Of a DNA stretch of 18,019 bases, positions 1 through 7,816 are shown piece after piece (the first letter of the stretch is position 1; every line of letters begins with the position of its first letter). Where the stretch lies: NCBI GenBank assembly GCA_017379955.1, contig JAFNVE010000115.1:1-18019 (forward strand), in the 5' to 3' direction. The DNA comes from Tidjanibacter sp. Its GTDB lineage: Bacteria > Bacteroidota > Bacteroidia > Bacteroidales > Rikenellaceae. A program made the position numbers and the translations under genes. A model generated the notes under the pieces. The model was not told the origin of the DNA. It ran no database searches and saw only the letters and a list, made by a program, of their open reading frames with translations.

Positions 1-74
1 CTGCAAGCAGCCTCTGCCCTCGCTTAATCGCAACGTTCCTATAATTCCCATTACTCCTATTACTCCCACAAACC

Positions 75-199
75 AAAAAAGTCATATGATTGAGGGAATT
101 TTAGGCGGGGGAGTCTTGACGGCCACGCGCATACTTGTCGTATGTAAGTGGTCGGCAAGGCTCCCCCAACACCAAATTCACCAATCAGATGACTTTTTT
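75..199. repeat. Structured palindromic repeat, copy A
   Basis: This 125-bp element is bounded by an 18-bp inverted repeat, AAAAAAGTCATATGATTG (75-92) against CAATCAGATGACTTTTTT (182-199), with one internal A/G mismatch. Inside it is a second inverted repeat of 20 bp (107-126 and 148-167) with three mismatches. At the apex is CATAC-TTGTC-GTATG (130-144). It begins 8 bases beyond the GH3 stop codon. Read on the minus strand the hairpin ends in a run of T, so it could serve as that operon's terminator. Copies B (9313-9432) and C (9449-9646) share the architecture; A and C also share AATTTTAGGCGG and AACACCAAATT. The structure is visible directly; a terminator role and mobility are inference. 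Confidence 0.8.
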
Positions 200-207
200 A
201 GGCTTTT

Positions 208-2562
208 TTACTTTTTGAGGACATTAAGCTCACGGGTAGGGTGAAGCACATCGTGAGTCTGCTCAACGATCTTCTCCTTAGCAACAGTGAGGGCTACCTG
301 AGCCTTCACGTCGCGCGACGAAGCAGCGAGCAGGATGTTGTAGTTACCAGCCTCGGTCACCCAAGCGCTGCGAGCAACATCGTACCAAGCAAGCTCGTAG
401 TCGGTGAAGTTGAAGGTAAGAGTCTGAGTCTCGCCAGCAGCCAACTCCTTGGTCTTAGCGAAAGCAACAAGCTCCTGCATAGGACGACCCTCCTCGATAG
501 CGGGTGCGTTCATATAAACCTCAACAACCTCCTTACCAGCAACCTTACCGGTGTTGGTAACGTCTACGGTAACGGTGTAAGCACCCTTGTCAGCTACCAA
601 AGTGGGGTTGCTGTACTCGAAGGTGGTGTACGACAGACCATAACCGAAGGGGTACGATACATCCTTACCGAACGAGTCGAAGTAGCGGTAACCTACATAT
701 ACATCCTCCTCATAGTTGGTGTAGTCAACGTTCTTGCGATCGTGCTTAGCATCGCCTACCGAGTTAGCACCAAACGAGAAGTCGATAACCTCTGCGTTGA
801 AGGGGAAGTTTGCACTCGAAGCGTGGTCCATATAGTCGATGGGGAAGGTCATCGAAAGTTTACCCGAGGGATTAACCTTACCTGCCAATACGTCAGCAAC
901 GGTGTTACCACCCTCCTGGCCTGCCTGCCAAGCGAGGAGCACTGCATCGGGAGTATTCTTCCACGAAGCAGTCTCAATAACACCACCTACGTTGAGAACA
1001 ACAACTACCTGCTTGCCGGCAGCGTGGAACGCAGCAGCAACATTGTCAATCAGACCCTTCTCCTCTGCGGTCAGAGCGAAGTCGCCCTCAACCTTACGGT
1101 CAGCAAACTCACCCGAGTTACGACCGATGGTGATAAGAGCAACGTCGCTGCCCTTAACAGCCTGTGCCAACTGACGCGAGTTGGGTACAAACTCACCTGC
1201 GCGCTCCTTGGTCATAAATGCGCTGAGCTGATCAACGGGACCTGCTGCAGCAGCCAGACGAGCAGCCTCTTCAGCAGCGTGCTTGGTGTACATATCCTTA
1301 ACCTCTGCATTTACAGCGTAACCAGCATTCTTCAAACCCTGCTCGAGGTCGATAACGTATGCCTTGTTTACATCACCCGAACCGGTACCGCCAGCGATGA
1401 AGTCGTAGGAGGTAGTACCGAAGAGTGCTACGTTCTTAATATTCTTAGCGAAGGGAAGAGCACCGTTGTTCTCCAAGAGTACCATACCCTCAGCAGCCGA
1501 GTTACGGGTAACCTGAGCGTGAGCGGTGAGGTCGGGCTGGTTGTCATAAGCGAAGCCTTTGAAGCGGGGAGTCTTAACGATAAGCTCCAATACTCGCTCA
1601 ACGCAGGTATCGAGATCCTCCATCGAGAGAGTACCGTTCTCAACAGCCTCGATGATATCGAAGTACTGACGGTCAGTACCGGGCATAATCAGGTCGTTAC
1701 CAGCGTGAATCTGTGCGGGCGAGGAGTTACCACCGAACCAGTCGGTCATAATAAGACCCTCGAAGCCCCACTCATCACGAGCGATATCGGTGAGAAGCTC
1801 GCGGCTCTCCGAAGTATAAACGCCATTGAGGTGGTTGTACGACGACATAATAGTCCAAGGCTGAGCATCCTTTACAGCAATCTCGAAACCTTTGAGATAG
1901 ATCTCACGGAGTGCACGAGGAGTAACGATAGCGTCGTTCATCTGACGGTTGGTCTCCTGGTTGTTCACTGCGAAGTGCTTAATCGAGGTACCTACGCCAT
2001 TGCTCTGAACACCATTAACCATTGCAGCAGTAATCTTACCGGTGAGGTAGGGGTCCTCCGAGTAGTACTCGAAGTTACGGCCACACAAGGGGTTACGGTG
2101 GATGTTGAGTGCGGGAGCAAGGAGCACGTCAGAACCATACTCCAAAACCTCCTCACCCATAGCCTTACCTACCTGCTCTACGAGCTCGGTGTTCCAAGTA
2201 CAAGCCATCAGAGTACCTACGGGGAAACCGGTGCAGTAGAAAGTAGCATCGGTACCCTCACGGGTGGGGCTGATACGCAGACCAGCAGGGCCGTCAGCGA
2301 GTACGATAGCGGGAATGCCAAGACGCTCGATAGCAGCGGTGGTACCTGCTGCACCAGGAACGAGGTCGTTAGTAGCACCTACAACAGCGGTCGAGCCATC
2401 GAAACCTGCCATACCGGTACCATTTACCAAACGAGCCTTCTCCTCAAGGGTCATTGCCTTAACGACCTTCTTGATGTTCTTCTCGTTGAGTTGGGGTTCC
2501 TTCTCGGAACATGCAGTGAGGCCTACAAACAAGACCGCAGCTGCGAGAATTACTTTCTTCAT
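208..2562 (-). CDS. Glycoside hydrolase family 3 lipoprotein (beta-glucosidase type)
   Basis: This 784-residue protein probably removes terminal beta-linked sugars (glucose or xylose) from oligosaccharides outside the inner membrane. The N-terminus is a lipoprotein signal with lipobox LTAC (Cys18), followed by SEKE, an acidic stretch resembling the Bacteroidota surface-export signal. GH3 landmarks in order are VLADGPAGLR (about 87-96), GRNFEYYSEDP (161-171), KHFAVNNQE (195-203) and the nucleophile motif IMTDW with Asp274. Then come the alpha/beta sandwich domain (roughly 370-600) and a C-terminal fibronectin III-like domain (about 690-765). Length is normal for the family. It is the last gene of a three-gene operon, 44 bp after a CE1 esterase gene. 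There is no SD; an A/T-rich leader precedes ATG. The family call is firm; the exact sugar specificity cannot be read from sequence. Confidence 0.93.
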   Translation of the reverse strand: MKKVILAAAVLFVGLTACSEKEPQLNEKNIKKVVKAMTLEEKARLVNGTGMAGFDGSTAVVGATNDLVPGAAGTTAAIERLGIPAIVLADGPAGLRISPTREGTDATFYCTGFPVGTLMACTWNTELVEQVGKAMGEEVLEYGSDVLLAPALNIHRNPLCGRNFEYYSEDPYLTGKITAAMVNGVQSNGVGTSIKHFAVNNQETNRQMNDAIVTPRALREIYLKGFEIAVKDAQPWTIMSSYNHLNGVYTSESRELLTDIARDEWGFEGLIMTDWFGGNSSPAQIHAGNDLIMPGTDRQYFDIIEAVENGTLSMEDLDTCVERVLELIVKTPRFKGFAYDNQPDLTAHAQVTRNSAAEGMVLLENNGALPFAKNIKNVALFGTTSYDFIAGGTGSGDVNKAYVIDLEQGLKNAGYAVNAEVKDMYTKHAAEEAARLAAAAGPVDQLSAFMTKERAGEFVPNSRQLAQAVKGSDVALITIGRNSGEFADRKVEGDFALTAEEKGLIDNVAAAFHAAGKQVVVVLNVGGVIETASWKNTPDAVLLAWQAGQEGGNTVADVLAGKVNPSGKLSMTFPIDYMDHASSANFPFNAEVIDFSFGANSVGDAKHDRKNVDYTNYEEDVYVGYRYFDSFGKDVSYPFGYGLSYTTFEYSNPTLVADKGAYTVTVDVTNTGKVAGKEVVEVYMNAPAIEEGRPMQELVAFAKTKELAAGETQTLTFNFTDYELAWYDVARSAWVTEAGNYNILLAASSRDVKAQVALTVAKEKIVEQTHDVLHPTRELNVLKK

Positions 2563-2606
2563 TTTACTTTTCTAATAGTTTTGTGATATAAATAGTTGTA
2601 CTAAAA

Positions 2607-3695
2607 TTACTCTTGTTTCTCAGTGGCAGGTTTCCAATACTGGCCAAGTCGGTTGACCAAAGTCACATAACTTGCCTCCCAGAACACCCAATCGTGCGCT
2701 CCCGAACGAAGAATATACTCGTGCGGGAAGCCCACCGATGCAAGGTAGTTGTGGGTATTGATATTGGCATACAGACACATAGAGTCCTCAGTGCCGCAAT
2801 CCATAATATAGGTCGGCAGCGAGCCAAAGTTATCTGCCGAGTAGCCCTCACGCTCGAAAATCTGTTTGAGCGAGGGCACCAACTGAGTACCCATACCCTC
2901 GACAGCACCACTCATCTCATAGCAGAGGAAGAACTCCTCGGGGTGAGTAAATGCGTAGTATGTACAGCCGAAGCCTCCCATCGACAGACCTGCAATCGCT
3001 GTCTGACTGCGCTCGGTGCTCACCGGGTAGTTACTCTCGATGTAGGGTTTGAGGTCGTTCCAGAAGAAACTCTCATAGTTGATACCCTTCATATAGCCAT
3101 CCACATAGAATGAGTCGTAGGCATTGGGCATCACCACAATCATCTCAGCCAGCTTACCGCCCTTAACAGCAGCATCTGTAGTCTGTTTGACCTTACCATT
3201 GTCAAGCCACTCGTTGTTGTGACTCCACATACCGTGAAGTAGGTAGAGTACGGGGTACTTCTTGCCTGTTTCGAGCGCCTCCTGATAGTCGGCAGGGAGA
3301 TAGATTGAGTACTTGCCTCGGTCGCCATTAAGGTTAGAGGTCGAGAGCGTCAAATCTTTCTGCACGCTACTTACAAGTCGTGCCTTCTGAGTGATGCCGA
3401 TAGCCACATCATCCATACCCTCTGCCGAGAAGGTAACAACAGCGGTGCGATCTTTATAGGCGGTGTTCTTGGGAACAGTGACTATCACTTTATTCTCCGA
3501 AACACTATTTACCCAATCCTCCGAGATAGTTACACTCCAATCTGTGGCATTGGTCTCGACCAAAATCTCGATATCTCCGCCCGCAGCATCAATATCATAG
3601 ATGGTCTTCGATGTTTTCAAGAAAAGATTACTCCCCTCACCACACGCCACCAGCATAAGTGATAGCAGCGTCATCCACACAAGGGCTCTCTTCAT
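2607..3695 (-). CDS. BACON-domain CE1-type esterase lipoprotein
   Basis: This 362-residue secreted esterase probably removes acyl groups (feruloyl or acetyl) from hemicellulose. The signal peptide ends in lipobox LVAC (Cys18). Residues about 25-105 form a BACON-like beta-sandwich, with a DWSV...DWV pattern and an ITQKA ending. This is a Bacteroidota domain thought to bind glycans or act as a spacer. The catalytic part is an esterase-D-like alpha/beta hydrolase with YLLHG (151-155), nucleophile elbow GLSMGG (Ser238), an acid near CGTED (about 304) and His334 in GAHDW. It sits 53 bp after the upstream esterase gene and 44 bp before the GH3 gene, and is surely cotranscribed with both. It differs in accessory domain from its neighbour, suggesting different substrates or cell positions. 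Ferulate versus acetate specificity is undecided. Confidence 0.88.
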   Translation of the reverse strand: MKRALVWMTLLSLMLVACGEGSNLFLKTSKTIYDIDAAGGDIEILVETNATDWSVTISEDWVNSVSENKVIVTVPKNTAYKDRTAVVTFSAEGMDDVAIGITQKARLVSSVQKDLTLSTSNLNGDRGKYSIYLPADYQEALETGKKYPVLYLLHGMWSHNNEWLDNGKVKQTTDAAVKGGKLAEMIVVMPNAYDSFYVDGYMKGINYESFFWNDLKPYIESNYPVSTERSQTAIAGLSMGGFGCTYYAFTHPEEFFLCYEMSGAVEGMGTQLVPSLKQIFEREGYSADNFGSLPTYIMDCGTEDSMCLYANINTHNYLASVGFPHEYILRSGAHDWVFWEASYVTLVNRLGQYWKPATEKQE

Positions 3696-3748
3696 AATTA
3701 AATTGTATTAGTTATTGGTTTGTTAAGGTTTGTCGGTAGAGGTAGTGG

Positions 3749-4897
3749 CTATTTGAAAATCTGAGGTACAAACTTGCTCAGATAGTCGCGCCAGTTACGC
3801 CAGATGTGACCACCCTCAGTCTCGTAGTAGATGTAGTCGTGACCACGAGCGTCGAGACCCTTCATAAAGTCGCGGTTGTTCTGGATAAGGAAGTCGGTGT
3901 TGCCACAAGCAATCCAATAGAGTTTCACACCCTTTGCAAACTGAGTGTCAACCTTCTGGTCTACGTTCTGGTAGATAGGCGAGCCCTGCTGCTGACCGTT
4001 CACGTTGAGAGCAGCCGAGAAAAGACCTACATAGTTAAACATATCGGGGTACTCCTTCGAGATATGCATCGAGTGGAAACCACCCATCGAAAGACCAGCG
4101 ATTGCACGGCTGCTCTTCTTAGCGATGGTGCGGTACTTGCCGTCGATGAACTTAACAACCTCGGGGAAAGCAGCCTCAAACGAACCCTCCATAGTCTTGG
4201 GCAGACCCATGCTGGGCACGGGGAAACCCTCGGGACCATAACCGGGAGCAGCCTGCTGCGAGATATTGCCATTGGTCATAACAACAATCATAGGCTCAGC
4301 CTCGCCCTTTGCGATGAGGTTATCGAGAATCTGCGATGCACGACCCAGATCCATCCAAGCCTCCTCGTCGCCACCAATACCGTGCAAGAGGTAGAGCACG
4401 GGGAAACGCTTCTTGCCATCATAAGCAGCGGGAGTGTAGACAGTCAGACGACGAGTGAAGTTCTCCGATGCACTGTAATACCAATCCTTGTGAATCGAGC
4501 CGTGAGGCACATCGTTAGTCAAATAGAGATCCGCCTGACCACCACCGATGATGAAGTAGTTGGTCACCGATGCCACGTCGCGAATCTGATATACATTCGA
4601 AGGGTCAGCAATCTTTACGCCGTCCATAGTAAATGCATAGCTGTAAAGTTCGGGTGCCAGAGGCTCGGTGGTGTACTCCCATACGCCACGCTCGTTCTGC
4701 ACCATATTAGCCACACCATCAGCGAAGTCACCCGATACCTGTACGGCACGAGCCTTGGGTGCGTTAAGACGGAAAGTTACCGAGTTGTCTGCATTAATCT
4801 CAGGCGATACAGTTGTTGCACCACCCCACAGCGCCTGCTGTGCCATAGCCGCAACGCTCATCATAAGAGCAACGGCAAGAATAGTAAGTTTTTTCAT
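3749..4897 (-). CDS. CE1-type esterase with N-terminal CBM48/E-set domain
   Basis: This 382-residue esterase resembles the feruloyl esterases of gut Bacteroidota. It starts with a classical Sec signal (MKKLTILAVALMM, likely cleaved after AMA, residue 19) and has no lipobox, so it is probably periplasmic. Residues about 30-118 form an E-set/CBM48-like domain (VTFRLNAPKARAVQVSGDF...). The catalytic domain carries YLLHG (169-173), nucleophile elbow GLSMGG (Ser270), Asp335 in CGNTD and His364 in GGHIW, a complete triad. It is the first gene of the operon, with a promoter candidate about 100 bp upstream and no SD. The combination of two CE1 esterases with a GH3 suggests finishing of decorated xylo-oligosaccharides. 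The esterase call is firm; the ferulic ester substrate is inferred from family resemblance. Confidence 0.9.
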   Translation of the reverse strand: MKKLTILAVALMMSVAAMAQQALWGGATTVSPEINADNSVTFRLNAPKARAVQVSGDFADGVANMVQNERGVWEYTTEPLAPELYSYAFTMDGVKIADPSNVYQIRDVASVTNYFIIGGGQADLYLTNDVPHGSIHKDWYYSASENFTRRLTVYTPAAYDGKKRFPVLYLLHGIGGDEEAWMDLGRASQILDNLIAKGEAEPMIVVMTNGNISQQAAPGYGPEGFPVPSMGLPKTMEGSFEAAFPEVVKFIDGKYRTIAKKSSRAIAGLSMGGFHSMHISKEYPDMFNYVGLFSAALNVNGQQQGSPIYQNVDQKVDTQFAKGVKLYWIACGNTDFLIQNNRDFMKGLDARGHDYIYYETEGGHIWRNWRDYLSKFVPQIFK

Positions 4898-4966
4898 AGT
4901 GTTTATTAGTTAATAGTGTTAATAATAGCCTTAAAAACGGGTACAAAAATCTTGTTTCGTAAACTC

Positions 4967-4985
4967 TTTGGTATATTATACCAAA
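4967..4985. promoter_or_regulatory. 19-bp perfect palindrome, candidate operator
   Basis: TTTGGTATA-T-TATACCAAA is a perfect 9-1-9 palindrome. It lies just downstream (minus-strand sense) of the -7 box at 4994-5001, so it would cover about +1 to +20 of the esterase/GH3 transcript. The one-base centre makes a DNA-binding dimer site more likely than an RNA hairpin. The regulator is not in this window. Confidence 0.55.
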
Positions 4986-4993
4986 ATAGTAGG

Positions 4994-5001
4994 CAAATAT
5001 A
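4994..5001 (-). promoter_or_regulatory. Candidate -7 box of the esterase/GH3 operon
   Basis: On the minus strand this reads TATATTTG, an exact match to the Bacteroidota -7 consensus TAnnTTTG. A weak -33-like TTTC lies 18 nt upstream. It would give a leader of about 90 nt before the first esterase gene. Confidence 0.55.
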
Positions 5002-5122
5002 CCCATTTACTTTCGGATTGAAATACTACTATCTTTCAAACCTATATCAATTTTGTTCAAAAGCAGGCGAATTGAGAGAATAAAGCCAATATACAGAGAG
5101 CAACCAGCAATCTTCGAGGTGG

Positions 5123-5156
5123 AATTATGGAATCTATCTTAATTATGGAAACTATC
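5123..5156. repeat. Pair of 16-bp direct repeats upstream of the esterase operon
   Basis: AATTATGGAATCTATC (5123-5138) and AATTATGGAAACTATC (5141-5156) differ at one base and repeat with an 18-bp period. They sit about 120-160 bp upstream of the esterase operon promoter and outside any gene. Position and geometry suit an activator site, but no regulator is encoded nearby. Confidence 0.5.
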
Positions 5157-5179
5157 ACTTCTCCGCTCCTCCCCAACAA

Positions 5180-5220
5180 AAAAACATCCGAGAGCAGTCG
5201 GACCACTCTCGGATGTTTTT
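5180..5220. terminator. Rho-independent terminator downstream of gcvT
   Basis: A perfect 15-bp stem, AAAAACATCCGAGAG (5180-5194) and CTCTCGGATGTTTTT (5206-5220), encloses an 11-nt loop. It lies about 36 bp beyond the gcvT stop. The A- and T-runs on either side make it symmetrical, so it could act in both directions and would shield the esterase operon from the gcvT transcript. Confidence 0.9.
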
Positions 5221-5256
5221 CTGTTTATCTCGGCTTGCGTATATCGCGTCTGCCGA

Positions 5257-6354
5257 TTAAACAAAAGGCAGTTTGACAACCTCGGCTTTGAGCAGTCTGC
5301 CGCGTACGGGGACATAGATAATTGAGCCGACAGCAGCCAGCGCCGAAGGCACATAGCCCATACCAACGCCCACCTTCAAGCAGGGCGACATAGTACCCGA
5401 AGTAACCGAGCCAATCACATTGCCCGCCTCATCTGCCAGGTCATAGCCGTGGCGAGGAATACCTCTGTCAATCATCTTAAAACCAACGAGTTTGCGGGTT
5501 GTACCCTCCTTCTTCTGTGCTTCAAGAACGGGTCGGTCGATAAAATCTTTACCCTCAGCAAACTTGGTAATCCAGCCCAAGCCCGCCTCGATAGGCGAAG
5601 TGGTGTCGTCGATATCGTTGCCATAGAGGCAGAAACCCTTCTCCAAGCGGAGAGTATCGCGTGCGCCCAGGCCGATATTCTTCAAGCCAAACTCCTCGCC
5701 AGCCTTCCACATAGCCTCCCAGAGTTGGTCTGCATCCTCGTTAGCCACATAAATCTCGCAGCCACCCGCACCTGTATAGCCGGTTGCCGAGAGGATAGCA
5801 CCCTTGATACCTGCCACCTCAGTCTTGACAAAGGTATAATAAGCCAAGTCCTCGATAGCCTCGGGGCACATCTTCTGCACGAGTTTCATCGCCAGAGGAC
5901 CCTGAATTGCCAGCTGGCAAATCTCGTCCGAAGCATTATAGAGTTCCTTGCCGGGGGTAAGACCAAATTTCTCGCCCTCTGCGCAGAGGTGAGCCCAATC
6001 CTTATCTACATTGGCAGCATTTACCACCAAGAGATAGGTAACCTCGTCAATGCGATAAACCAAAATATCATCCACAATACCACCCTTACCATTGGGCAGG
6101 CAGGAGTACTGTACCTTGCCGTCAAAGAGTTGTGCGACGTTGTTCGAGGTGACATACTGAAGGAAAGGGAGAGCCTTAGGACCCTTGACCCAAATCTCGC
6201 CCATGTGGCTAACGTCAAATACGCCCACCCCGTTACGAACGGTCAGGTGCTCGTCGTTGATGCCGCTAAATTCGATAGGCATATTGTAACCTGCAAACTC
6301 GGCCATCTTGGCTCCTGCTGCAATGTGATACTTGGTGAAAGCTGTTGTTTTCAT
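5257..6354 (-). CDS. gcvT: Aminomethyltransferase, glycine cleavage T protein
   Basis: GcvT moves the methylene group from the aminomethyl-lipoyl arm of the H protein to tetrahydrofolate and releases ammonia. It is cytoplasmic and works with GcvP, GcvH and lipoamide dehydrogenase. The 365-residue length is standard. Recognisable blocks are [31 protein letters not shown] (holding the conserved folate/catalytic region), [25 protein letters not shown] and a C-terminal barrel with [17 protein letters not shown]. The start ATG lies 19 bp after the stop of the GNAT-like gene with no SD, so the two are probably cotranscribed. The genes for GcvH and GcvP are not in this window, so the system is split on this chromosome, as is common in this group. 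A strong hairpin follows the gene. Confidence 0.96.
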   Translation of the reverse strand: MKTTAFTKYHIAAGAKMAEFAGYNMPIEFSGINDEHLTVRNGVGVFDVSHMGEIWVKGPKALPFLQYVTSNNVAQLFDGKVQYSCLPNGKGGIVDDILVYRIDEVTYLLVVNAANVDKDWAHLCAEGEKFGLTPGKELYNASDEICQLAIQGPLAMKLVQKMCPEAIEDLAYYTFVKTEVAGIKGAILSATGYTGAGGCEIYVANEDADQLWEAMWKAGEEFGLKNIGLGARDTLRLEKGFCLYGNDIDDTTSPIEAGLGWITKFAEGKDFIDRPVLEAQKKEGTTRKLVGFKMIDRGIPRHGYDLADEAGNVIGSVTSGTMSPCLKVGVGMGYVPSALAAVGSIIYVPVRGRLLKAEVVKLPFV

Positions 6355-6373
6355 TGTTCTATGTTATTGATTT

Positions 6374-7600
6374 TTAATTATTTTGTTTCTCTCTTGCTGC
6401 GGCTGCCTGTTGTGCCGACATCAGTCTGGGGCAACGCTTGAACTCCTTGTTCGGGTCAAAAAGCAGGCGATAGGTGATGTGGCGTTTGAAGCGTTTAGCA
6501 CCCACATACTGCTCGACCATACGCATCATCACGGGGTTGAAGTCACCCATCCAGGCGAGTTCCATCTCCTTATACTGCTTGCACTCGCCAGCCTCAACCG
6601 TCTCGCCAAAGCAGTTGATGATTCCCGACTCAATGCCGCGACCCTGATACTCAGGCGTTACGGCAAAGATAATGGCAAAAATGCGGTCGAGCTTCTTGGT
6701 CTTAATCCTGTACAGCAGACGCAGTGTGTTGAACAGGTTTAGTTTGCCGTTAAAATCGCCAATACCTTTATTCAGGTCGGGTACCATAATATAGAAACCA
6801 ATCGGCTCGCCCTTGTGGAACGCCAAATAGATGAGGTTGGGGTCGATAATCAGCTTCATCGTCTTGAACATCTTCTCGGTGTCCTCCTTGGTGAACTGAC
6901 GCACGCCGGGGAAGTGTGCCCACGCCTTATTATATATGGTGCGGAAGATTTCGGGCAGGGTATCGTAGTCCGCCTTGGTGATGTGGCGGAAGTGGTACTC
7001 GCCACTCTCCTTCAAACGCTTGACACGATTGAGCACACTCTCGCTAAGACCTTTGGTGGTCAACTCGCGTGAGTAGGTGTGCTGGTTGAAATATACCTTA
7101 AACCCGTAATTCTCAAATAGTTGTTGGTAGTATGGAGGGTTGTATGGGTTGGCATAGAGAGGCTTACTCTCAAACCCCTCAACGAGCAATCCCCACCACT
7201 CATCACGCGAGCCGAAGTTGATAGGGCCATCCATCGCCTCCATCCCTTTGCTCTGCAACCACGCCTTTGCAGTATCGAAAAGCAGGTTGGCAACTTCCTG
7301 AGAATCAACACTCTCGTAGAATCCGCAACCACCCGTTGGCTGCTCCTCAATAGAGGCCTGCTCGTGGTTGTAGAAGGCAGCAATACGGCCCACAACCACA
7401 CCCTTCTCATCGCGCACTACCCAGCGGATAGCCTCACCACCGGCAAAGAGCAGGTTTTTCTCAGGATTGAAGACACCATTAATATCCCCGTCGAGTGGGC
7501 ATACCCAATATTTGTTGCCTTTGTAGAGTCGCTTGGGCAGGTCAAGAAACTCCTTTTCCAACCTCTTACCAACAACCTCTTCGATAATATACTTACCCAT
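6374..7600 (-). CDS. Conserved hypothetical protein with GNAT-like acetyltransferase fold
   Basis: This 408-residue cytoplasmic protein belongs to a conserved family seen in Bacteroidota, but I know no assigned substrate. There is no signal peptide or membrane segment. The N-terminal half carries W/Y-rich blocks (NKYWVCPLDGDIN; GPINFGSRDEWWGLLVEGF; NPYNPPYYQQLFENYGF). The C-terminal half has the GNAT acetyl-CoA-binding signature in VTPEYQGRGIESGII, preceded by IYLAFHKGEPIGFYIMVPD, a typical GNAT beta4 strand pair. It is the first gene of a two-gene unit with gcvT (19-bp gap) and has its own candidate promoter. Pairing with gcvT hints at amino-acid or one-carbon metabolism, but that is only positional. 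The GNAT-like fold is fairly sure; the reaction is unknown. Confidence 0.85.
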   Translation of the reverse strand: MGKYIIEEVVGKRLEKEFLDLPKRLYKGNKYWVCPLDGDINGVFNPEKNLLFAGGEAIRWVVRDEKGVVVGRIAAFYNHEQASIEEQPTGGCGFYESVDSQEVANLLFDTAKAWLQSKGMEAMDGPINFGSRDEWWGLLVEGFESKPLYANPYNPPYYQQLFENYGFKVYFNQHTYSRELTTKGLSESVLNRVKRLKESGEYHFRHITKADYDTLPEIFRTIYNKAWAHFPGVRQFTKEDTEKMFKTMKLIIDPNLIYLAFHKGEPIGFYIMVPDLNKGIGDFNGKLNLFNTLRLLYRIKTKKLDRIFAIIFAVTPEYQGRGIESGIINCFGETVEAGECKQYKEMELAWMGDFNPVMMRMVEQYVGAKRFKRHITYRLLFDPNKEFKRCPRLMSAQQAAAAREKQNN

Positions 7601-7626
7601 CTTCTTGTGCTTTATGTTAGTCCCTA

Positions 7627-7634
7627 CAAAATTA
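7627..7634 (-). promoter_or_regulatory. Candidate -7 box for the GNAT-like gene and gcvT
   Basis: On the minus strand this reads TAATTTTG, matching TAnnTTTG, 26 bp before the ATG of the GNAT-like gene. No clear -33 TTTG is seen, so support is moderate. Confidence 0.45.
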
Positions 7635-7739
7635 ATAAAGTTTTGCAGTTTTTATCCTTCCGATGGCTTTTTTATTCTCAAAGATTGGTAAAAGTGAAAA
7701 TTATTTTGGAATTTTGTGACAAACTCTAAGAAAAGGTTG

Positions 7740-7747
7740 TATATTTG
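7740..7747 (+). promoter_or_regulatory. Candidate -7 box for gdhA
   Basis: TATATTTG matches the Bacteroidota -7 consensus exactly, with a TTTG at 7713-7716 as a -33 candidate (23-nt spacing, slightly long). The leader to the gdhA ATG would be about 63 nt and is A-rich without an SD. Confidence 0.6.
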
Positions 7748-7816
7748 AGAATGGATTGCAACTATTTCTATAAAATTGAATAGTTACCTTAAAACTACAA
7801 TAAAAACTAAAAGACA

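Noticed and set aside
1..74. Short runs such as ATTACTCC repeated near the left edge
   Set aside because: Too short and simple to call a repeat array; no gene or clear signal is visible here.
75..199. Copy A considered as a CRISPR repeat or an integron attC site
   Set aside because: There is no array of equal direct repeats and spacers, no cas or integrase gene, and the attC core triplets are not evident. The shape is a single long hairpin.
241..2586. A 781-codon open frame on the plus strand across the whole GH3 gene
   Set aside because: The opposite strand has an unmistakable GH3 enzyme with signal peptide and catalytic motifs. The antisense frame has no recognisable domain and arises because the codons that read as stops in reverse (TTA, CTA, TCA) are rare in these genes. 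The same holds for long antisense frames over thrS, gdhA, both esterases and pdxA.
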